From assembly GCF_030272615.1 (NCBI RefSeq), contig NC_081413.1:157547849-157611848 (forward strand): a DNA stretch of 64,000 nt. Direction: 5' to 3'. Positions 57,302 through 64,000 of the stretch are shown piece after piece. Source of the stretch: Cryptomeria japonica (lineage: Eukaryota > Streptophyta > Pinopsida > Cupressales > Cupressaceae). The first letter of the stretch is position 1; each line of letters opens with the position of its first letter. The position numbers were made by a program, and so were the translations under genes. The notes under the pieces were generated by a model. That model ran no database searches and was not told the origin of the DNA. It saw nothing but the letters and a program-made list of their open reading frames with translations.

Positions 57302-58319
57302 TGGTGTAGGAGCACCTCATTGTAGAAGCACAATCAGGATGTCCAAGGTCACTATCTAATTATATTTGGATCATTTATGACTTGTAAAGAATATATATAT
57401 GTATTTGAGTTCATTTTTATCCAATGGAGTCATAATGTAAGGCTACTTGAGCCATTTGTGTAAAAGTTGCATAGTTGTCCATTTAGGACCTAGTGGGGTC
57501 AAAGAGTGAAAATGATGTAAACATGCCATGAAAGGGCATAAATGCTTGTAAAATGTCATTTAAGGGTTATTTGATATGTTTATAAGGTTTTTGTCAAGTT
57601 TTGGGGTTATTTGTGAAAATGTCACAAAAAGTTGTCAAAAAGATGAAAAGTGGCAAAAATGCAATAATGCAAAATTGCATTAAAAGTTGTAAATGGGAAG
57701 TTGAAAGGTCTTGGAGGTAGTTATAAGGTCCAAATTGAACAAGAGTCTATAAAAAAGAATTGTATTTTCATTCCAAAAATAAAAAAGGAAGAAAGGGAAG
57801 AAAGAACATTTTGATACATTTTGGTGCATTCTACTGTGGCTATTTTGATTGGCTTTCCAGTTTTTATGTTGGTTCCAGGCCTTGTATGACCATGTATGGC
57901 TTGGAAAACTTTGTATATGTATAATGGATAGTTAGATATGTGAATTAACTTTCTTTTCCTTTTGGTTTGGAGTGATTATATTTATAAATGAAGAAGTTAT
58001 GGAATTTTTGGTGAAAGTTGTTAATTGCAGATTTGATATTTCCTGAGAATAGTCATGTTGCAGCGTATGGTATGAACTCATATGGAATTATTAAGACCTA
58101 TAAATAGATTTATTGGAAATATATGTGAATACTCTTTCTTTTCCCTTTGTTCTGAGTCATTTTTGTTTATATTTGTGGAAGTTATGAAAATTTTGGTGAA
58201 AACTGGTTTTTAACCATCTTGAATGGAGTTGCAGGCAATGGTTTATCTTTATATAATGATTAAACCATTAGAAAATTTAATGGATTGCATATTATAAAAT
58301 TAAATCCATAAATGGTTCA
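57302..58319. repeat. Second copy of the 1.0 kb direct repeat
   Basis: Collinear with 56066-57083 with scattered substitutions. After 58319 it continues with sequence not present after the first copy. Confidence 0.9.
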
Positions 58320-58755
58320 TGTGAAATTGTTTTGGGATCATTTTGTTTTGTTTTTTGAAAGATATTTGATGCCTTATGTGGACTGGGCATGCACATGATT
58401 TGTTTGGGACAACAAAAATGGGTCTCAATGAAGCGGCCATAACTTTTAATCTAAACGTTGGATGTGGCTAATTTTTTGATATGTTGTTTTTAATCTAGTT
58501 ATTCAGGGTTGACGAAAGGGATTGAGGTGTTTAAATATGGTTAGAAATTTATAGAGCTCTATGTACAGGTCTATCCAAAGGGACAACAAATTGACAAGTT
58601 TGATACCTAGATTAAGTTTATGTTTTCTTGATTGATTGATTGTTGAAGAATGATGAAATGTGCCGCTAATGAATTGTTATGATTATTAAAATATGGATGG
58701 ATCAATATGATCCTAGATTTGTGATTGGTTTTCTAAGATGCTCTGCATCAATTTG

Positions 58756-59927
58756 CTTCATCCAGAGAACTTGTGAACAACATGTGACAGTAGCTATATG
58801 CTTTGATTCACCTATGGATAGAGAGATATAATATTTCTTCTTGGTGTGCCATGAAACCAAACTGTCACCAAGGTAGAAAGCTCCACCATTGGTTCTCTTC
58901 CTATCATCGATGCAACCTTCCATATTAGCATCAGTAAAGGCTTGTAAAGTAAAATATCCCTTCTTTGGATACCATAAGCCATAAGTAAGTGCTCCCTACA
59001 AATACTTGAAGATTCTTCTAACTAAATTCACATGTGATTGCTTTGGAGAAATGTGGAATCTAGCTACCATGCACATTGCTTGCACAATATCAGGCCTTGA
59101 AGTTGTGAGATACAATAGACTACCAATCATGGATCTATACAAGGTCTAATCTACACTAGGTGACTCATCAACCTTTCTCAATTTGCATCATGTAACCATG
59201 GGAGTACTAACTGGTTTGTTGTCCTCCCTTTGAAACTTTTTCAACATTTCCTTTGCATACTTGGTTTGTGAGATAAAAATTCCTTTATCTAACTGAGAAA
59301 TTTGCAAACCAAGGAAATATGACAACTCTCCAAGCATTGACATCTCAAACTCGGATGGCATTTGGTCAACAAACTCTTTGTATAAGATGTATTTGTTGCC
59401 TCCAAAGATGATGTCATCTACATACACCACAACTATGATCATGTGGTATCCATCCACCTTAATGTATAGGTTGTTGTCAACATTTCCCTTTTTGAAACCT
59501 TGTTGATGGAGGTACTTATCCAATCTTGAATACCATGCTCTAGGCAACTGTTTCGGATCATATAAAGCTTTCTTCAATCTGTAGACAAAGTTCTAAATAC
59601 TTTAGGATGCTCAATATAGACCTCTTTTTCAAGATTTCCATTCAAGAATGAAGACTTGACATCCATTTGATATACTTTGTATCCTTTATGGGCTGAGAAT
59701 GCAAAGAACATTCCGATTGCTTCAAGTCTAGCAACTGATGCAAATGTTTCTTCAAAATCTATGCCCTCTACCTAAGCATACCGCTTGCATACAAGTCTTG
59801 CCTTATTTCTTATTACCTTGCCTTCTTCATTCATCTTGTTCCTGTAGACCCATTTAGTCCCAATGACATTTTTTTTCTACTGACCTAAGAACCAAATCTC
59901 ATGTTTTGTTCTTTTCAATCTATAGTA
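58756..59927 (-). pseudogene. RT and RNase H N-terminal half of Copia-M
   Basis: On the minus strand from 59927: IEKNKTWDLVL-like start, [45 protein letters not shown], and then an open stretch 59577-59188. That stretch has ALYDPKQLPRAWYSRLDKYL, the intact active-site box VVYVDDIIFGG, and FEMSMLGELSYFLGLQISQ. RNase H follows with DDRKRTNGGAFYLGDSLVSW and IGESKHIATV (catalytic Glu), up to Trp-Met-Lys-Gln, where the 56066-58750 block intrudes. It is one of the better preserved RT active sites of the window, although stops occur around 59580-59780. The upstream part is cut by Copia-E. Confidence 0.88.
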
Positions 59928-61427
59928 TGTTGGCATTATGTGAACCGGTATGAGGACATGATCACACTGTATGTTGTCATTGATGTCAATATGTTGAAGA
60001 AGAGAGAACTGGTATGTTACCAAGAACCAGTGTATGTGAGAACTAGTATAACATTGTGAACCGGTATACATGCCAAAGTGAAGTGGTATGTTTGTTCAAG
60101 GTGAACTGGCATGTTGCTATGGGAACCGGTACATGGAAGCTTTGTATGACTACCGATTGGTAGTCTCAACTTCAGAGTTTTCGGTTGAAGTGCTTCAAGC
60201 CTGTGTGACTCAGCCAGTGACTTTGTCTAATGAGTTAGCATTGTAACGAAGAATAGATCATGTTGCCATGTCAGCCTTGTGCACATGAAGGATCTTGCAT
60301 GAAGGAGATTGTTCCTATCTACCTCGGGAATGTGCAAAGTCTGTAAATGGAGAAAATGCATGATGGGTTATCAGTTACCATGAAAGCGGTGGAAAATGAA
60401 CGATGGAGAACATCTTGAGATTGGTTCAAGACTGTTGCATTTAATGCAACATGCTCAACGGTTAGGATTGAACCATTTGAATTTCTTAACCTAACAAGTT
60501 TAGGGTTTAGGGTTTATGCTACCGACCTATCTGTTTCCTATAAGGTCGATGTTGTGTTTCTTTTTGAGGTTGTTGGAAAAAGTTGTGTGTGTGTATCTAA
60601 GTGAAGAGATACATGATTCTTGCTAGACCAGAGGAGAGAAGTGATACCTGCAAAGTGTAAGTGTAGAAGGTGAAGAGGAGCTAAAGCAGATCTGCATTGG
60701 CATTGAGTGCTGTTACCAGATCATTGTAATACCTATTGATCTCTAACCACTTCAATAGTTAGGAAATCCCTTAACAGGGTAGCTTTAACCAGCTTACTGT
60801 AAATCCTTTAATAGGGTGACTCAAAACCATTGAGTTCTTGTAATCCTCTAGCAAGGTAACCTTTAACAGGGCTTAACCCTTAACCGGGTATTCTAGCCAT
60901 CCCTTAACTGGGTGATCCCTAACAAGATCGGTTCCTAATAGAACCTATTGTATCAGTCTTTAACCGGGCAAGGCTCCTAACAGAGCGGACTTCTAAAGAG
61001 TTCAAAAATAGCTTGTGGGTATTCATCCCCATCGTGGTTTTTCCTAGTTGGGTTTCCACGTGAAAAATCTGTGTGTCATGTGTGGTATTATTCATGTGAT
61101 GGTTTAAATGATTTGTGTCTGAAGGTGAATCATGTTGATCTAGCTATTTATATATTTATGATGATAGATTACCTATTCATGCACTAGGGTGAAATGGAAA
61201 TGAAGTATTAGATTGTATGAAAAGATAAGTGTTAACCGATTTATGCTTGTCTTAGTTATTCTAGGTTTTTGCTGGTTGTACTCTGTTTAAGACCGGTGTT
61301 ACTATTTGTCTGCCAAAGCACAGTGTCTGCTGACAAACCGGTTTTAGGAATGTTCTTTTGTCTATACTGATTCACCCCCCCCCTCTCAGTACTGATTTGG
61401 TACTATCCGTTCATCATTGAGTTATCA
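59928..61427 (+). repeat. 5' LTR of Copia-E
   Basis: 1,500 bp, TG to CA (GAGTTATCA). It has the GTGGG-x8-CCCATC plus TGGTTTTTCC and GGGTTTCCACGTG module at about 61016-61062, then CACCCCCCCCCTCTCAGTAC near 61373. It retains the region that the Copia-1 3' LTR has lost. Confidence 0.9.
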
Positions 61428-61429
61428 AT

Positions 61430-61441
61430 TGGTATCAAAGT
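61430..61441 (+). other. Primer-binding site of Copia-E
   Basis: TGGTATCAAAGT, 10 of 12 bases of the initiator-Met complement. Confidence 0.85.
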
Positions 61442-61498
61442 GTCCTCTAGGTCCTCTATGTTATTAGCTTATCTGCCTAAGGAAAAGATCCCAATCTA

Positions 61499-62470
61499 AT
61501 GATGAAGAGGGAAGGTCCAAAGTTCAATAAAGATAATTTTGATATATGGAAAGATAGAATGAAGATATACATCAGAAGAATGGGTGCTCAGCACTGGAGC
61601 TATGTTGAGAATGCTTATGTTGCCCCTACTGGTACTCTCACTAATGACCAAAAGAGAGATGCGGGAAAATGGGCAAGTCATGGAAGCCCTAATTAGTAGT
61701 TTATCTAACATTGAGTTTATTGATCTCCAAGATAAAGTAAATCCCAAAGAAGTATGGGATACTCTTGAAAATATCTATGGCGGTGATGAGCATGTAAAAA
61801 AAGCTAAGGAAGAAAGCCTTAGAGGCAAGTTTGAAGACATGCAAATGGTTGAAGGTGAGACCATTCAATAGTATGGAATAAGAATCAAAACTATTGTTGG
61901 AGATATCAAGAGTGCAGGTGGTAAAATGGAAGATTCCACTATGGTAAGCAAAGTTCTGAGATCTTTATTACTGGTCTATGCAATAAGGGTTGCTACTATT
62001 CAGGATTTGAGATCAATAAACAAGACTAAGGTATCCCTAGACTCCATCACTGCAAAGTTGACAACCTATGAGCTAAATAGTTTTGATGGCAGTGTTCCAA
62101 AGACTGAATCAGCTTTTAAAGCTTCTACTATACCATCCAGAAAAGGAAAAGAAGCAAGCACCAGTGGTGAACCAAGATAGAGCAGAGAAATGGATGATGA
62201 GGAGATATTGATGGAATTTGAAGCTCTTCTTGCCAGGAAACTTCCTAAAGGAACCGGTAAATACAGAGGTAAGCTCCCTTTGAAATGCTTTTCTTGTAAC
62301 CAGATAGGACATATTGTTGTAAACTATCCTAATGGTGACAACAAGGACAAACCAGAAAGGTTCAATAAATTCAAAGGAGGAAACCAGGGAAACTATTTTG
62401 TGGCAGTTGATGAAGGTGTCACAGATGAGGAATTAGAAGATGAAGAAAGTGGAGATATTGTGTTTGTTGT
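61499..62470 (+). pseudogene. gag of Copia-E (broken)
   Basis: Met 61499 starts the frame MMKREGPKFNKDNFDIWKD, matching Copia-1. A small indel near 61663 shifts the frame to the one open from 61584. TAG at 61869 stands where Copia-1 has CAG (Gln), and another stop lies at 62178. The nucleocapsid zinc knuckle at 62286-62327 is C-x2-C-x4-H-x4-Tyr, sharing the Cys-to-Tyr change with Copia-1. The C-terminal part is acidic with EELEDEESGD. It would package RNA. The reading is broken in at least three places. Confidence 0.88.
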
Positions 62471-62855
62471 TGTCAAGGAAGATGTGTCAAACAAGAAGGC
62501 TCTTGTCTTCTGCTTTGATAATTCCAATGAGTGGATTATTGAGAGTGGCTATTCTCACCATATGACTGGTGACCAGAGAAAGTTTTTATCCTTGGAAGAG
62601 TATGATGGTGGTGTGGTTCGCTTTGGTAATGATGCACCATGTATGGTCAAAGGCAGAGGGTCCATCTCTCTGAATGGAAAGAGTAGTGCTGACAATGTGT
62701 ATTGGGTTGATGGTCTCAGACACAACCTTCTGAGTATTGCCCAGCTAAATGATAGTGGTCTCACTCTGGAATTCAAGAATGGAGTGCACAAAATCAAAGG
62801 AAAAAATGGTGAATTGGTGGCCATCGGCATGCAGACCAAAGGTAACCTATTTTAG
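62471..62855 (+). pseudogene. Protease of Copia-E (catalytic Asp lost)
   Basis: WIIESGYSHHMTGD carries Glu in place of the catalytic Asp and Tyr for the usual Cys. Flap and core blocks follow intact: GGVVRFGNDAPCMV, KGRGSISLNGKS and DGLRHNLLSIAQLND. The frame stops with TAG at 62853-62855 before the integrase zinc finger. Otherwise it is a well preserved copia protease region. Confidence 0.87.
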
Positions 62856-63720
62856 TTGAATGCAAATATCAATACATGTCTTATGGCCAAGTTTGATGAT
62901 AGCTAGATATGGCCGCATAGGAGACTCTACCATGTAAAATTTGATAACATTATGAAGGCCAGTGAGATCAAGGCAGTCAGAGGGTTACCGGTGTTGAGAA
63001 AACTAGAAAATACCTTGTGCAGAGAGTGTCAAGTGGGGAAAATGTCTTCCTCAACCTTTAAAGGTAAACCTTTCACTGCTGACAATTTACTTGATCTTGT
63101 GCATACTGATTTGTGTGGTCCTATAAAAACTAGGAGTGTGCAGGGTGATAGGTACTTCATGATTCTCACTGATGACTACTCAATAATGATGTGGGTCACA
63201 TTCTTGAAAGATAAGTCTGAAGCTTTTGGAAAGTTCAAAGCTTTTAGAGCATTAGTGGAGAAGGAAAGTGGTAAAAGGATCAAGTGCCTTAGAACTGATC
63301 AAGGAGGGGAATTCACTTCTAGTGAATTCAACAACTACTATGAAGAACATGGCATCAAGAGGCAACTGTCTGCCCCCTAGACTCCACAGCAAAATGGCCT
63401 AGAAGAGAGGAATAACCAGACTATGGTTGAAGCAACAAGAACAATGCTGATTCAAGGAAAGGTTGCTCACACCTTTTGGAGAGAAGCGGTGAGCACTTCA
63501 GTCTACACAATGAACTAGGTACTCATCAATAAAGGTAAGGATAAAACTCCTTATGAGTATTGGATCAGTAAGACACCTATGGTTAGCTACTTTAGAGTGT
63601 TTGGTAGCAAATGTTACATCAAGAGGAGTGAACACCAGAGAAAATTTGATGCAAAATGTGATGAGGGAATATTTCTAGGGTACTCCACCAAGAGAAAATC
63701 TCTCAAGTGTTTCAATAATA
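62856..63720 (+). pseudogene. Integrase of Copia-E
   Basis: The start carries a TAG at 62905. The zinc-finger Cys pair lies in CRECQVGKM (from 63019). The core has all three acids: Asp in HTDLCGP, Asp in LRTDQGGEFTS, and Glu in NGLEERNNQ. TAG at 63378 replaces Trp (TGG in Copia-C), and TAG at 63516 replaces Gln (CAG in Copia-1). The C-terminal part has TPYEYWISKTP, FGSKCYIK and GIFLGYSTKRK. The catalytic triad is complete here, unlike in Copia-1 and Copia-C. Confidence 0.88.
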
Positions 63721-64000
63721 GGACTCAAAGAATTATGGAAAGCATCAATGTGAGAGTTGATGAAACCTCTGAAAAAACTGAGGAAACTGACAGTGAGCAA
63801 GCAGTAAATGAACCGGTTGTAACCTTTGGGGAACTGGTTGCCAGTCAACCAAGTACTAGTAACAGTGCTCCTGTACTAGTATATGTAGATGTTGATACTG
63901 ATGGAGATGAGGATGAAGATGAAAAGAAAGAGGAATCTCTTAAGACCATTCCTTGGTATGTCAAGCTGAATCATGATCCTAAGCAGATCATAGGAGATAA
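63721..64000 (+). pseudogene. Integrase-RT linker of Copia-E, truncated by the window
   Basis: Acidic spacer with clusters of Glu and Asp (DGDEDEDEKKEE) and the WYVKLNHD motif that precedes RT in copia. The reading is open to the window edge. RT and the 3' LTR lie outside. Confidence 0.8.

Larger units (their letters stand above)
56066..58750. mobile_element. LTR-type insertion with a 1.0 kb direct repeat
   Basis: The block interrupts RNase H of Copia-M and starts TGGTG...CACC at 56066. It ends GCATCA at 58750 and is flanked by GTTTG (56061-56065) and ATTTG (58751-58755), one mismatch. Two direct copies of about 1,018 bp (56066-57083 and 57302-58319) are separated by 218 bp of different sequence. 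The second copy runs on for 431 bp to the end. The simplest reading is an LTR element whose 3' LTR is ~1,449 bp, with its 5' LTR truncated and the interior mostly deleted. No coding sequence remains, so the superfamily is unknown. Confidence 0.65.
18461..64000 (-). mobile_element. Copia-M: outer minus-strand copia element hosting the nest
   Basis: The 3' LTR lies at 18461-20257, the polypurine tract at 20258-20272, and coding fragments at 20592-20810, 55997-56065 and 58756-59927. These join in register across the insertions: the minus-strand coding Trp-Met-Lys-Gln continues to the RNase H end when the inserted blocks and duplicated target bases are removed. Upstream gag, protease and 5' LTR lie beyond Copia-E and outside the window. 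The left target sequence would be TTGGA (18456-18460), and the right copy is not visible. It has received at least three insertions (LARD-X, the 56066-58750 block and Copia-E). Confidence 0.88.
59928..64000 (+). mobile_element. Copia-E: copia element running off the right edge
   Basis: The 5' LTR starts TGTTGGCATTATG at 59928, inserted into the RT of Copia-M (left target TAGTA at 59923-59927; the right copy is outside the window). LTR, primer site, gag, protease and integrase are present, and the window ends in the integrase-RT linker. Gag and pol are close to Copia-1, and less damaged, so it is a younger copy of the same family. It is broken by several TAG codons and one frameshift. Confidence 0.92.

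Noticed and set aside
56069-58319. Simple tandem duplication of host DNA
   Set aside because: The flanks show a near-matching 5-bp duplication, and the coding frame of Copia-M is restored by removing the whole block to 58750, so it is an insertion.
1-64000. CRISPR arrays, bacterial operons, rRNA or tRNA genes
   Set aside because: Tandem arrays here are contiguous minisatellites without unique spacers. No tRNA or rRNA signature was recognised. The content is plant retroelement DNA.

Overview
This 64 kb window looks like plant nuclear intergenic DNA. No host gene, rRNA or tRNA gene could be supported. It is built from Ty1/copia, Ty3/gypsy and non-autonomous LTR retrotransposons. All recognised coding regions are broken by stops and frameshifts, and the Copia-type primer-binding sites match plant initiator-Met tRNA. 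The very deep nesting, long LTRs (0.7-5 kb) and gene scarcity suggest a large-genome plant, and a gymnosperm is my best guess. That taxonomic call is inference only.

Left part (1-18460). Bases 1-1179 hold no gene. Copia-1 (1185-8233, + strand) is a full-length but dead copia element with 5-bp target duplications (AGGGA). At 8336-13314 lies a 5 kb segment bounded by perfect 26-bp terminal inverted repeats and a 4-bp direct repeat (ATTA). Its interior is almost entirely tandem repeat in a roughly mirror-symmetric order: 29-bp minisatellite, TA-rich tract, (CT)n, a palindromic satellite with a ~776-bp higher-order period, a GA/TG-rich tract and a 27-bp minisatellite. No transposase is visible. 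From 13319 to 16370 there is degraded sequence with a possible gag-like remnant, followed by an old minus-strand LTR remnant (16372-18460).

Right part (18461-64000). This is one nest of insertions, each placed by LTR ends and target duplications. Copia-M (minus strand, 3' LTR 18461-20257, running off the window) is the outer host. It contains LARD-X (20811-55991, TSD TTGAT). LARD-X holds Copia-C (21191-50075, TSD AAGGG) in its 5' LTR. Copia-C holds LARD-A (22168-43992, TSD AAAGT) in its 5' LTR. LARD-A holds a minus-strand Ty3/gypsy element (25983-40948, TSD AGAGG) in its second gene. The gypsy holds LARD-B (32373-38877, TSD ATGAA) between RNase H and integrase. Copia-M also carries a duplicated LTR-type insertion (56066-58750) and a plus-strand Copia-E (59928 to beyond 64000). 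A solo LTR of the LARD-B family (51013-51792) lies inside LARD-X.

How the parts may work together. LARD-A and LARD-B have no protease, integrase or reverse transcriptase. Both carry the same two-gene plan: ORF1 is a coiled coil followed by four zinc knuckles (gag-like), and ORF2 is a protein of roughly 1,000 residues of unknown function. Their LTRs share short conserved modules, primer site and polypurine-tract layout with Copia-C, so a Copia-C-like element is a plausible source of trans-acting enzymes. The gypsy element has a 4.95 kb LTR that itself contains a degraded ~1,000-codon sense reading frame. The LARD ORF1/ORF2 family, the LTR-borne frame and the satellite-filled inverted-repeat element are the most unusual contents.
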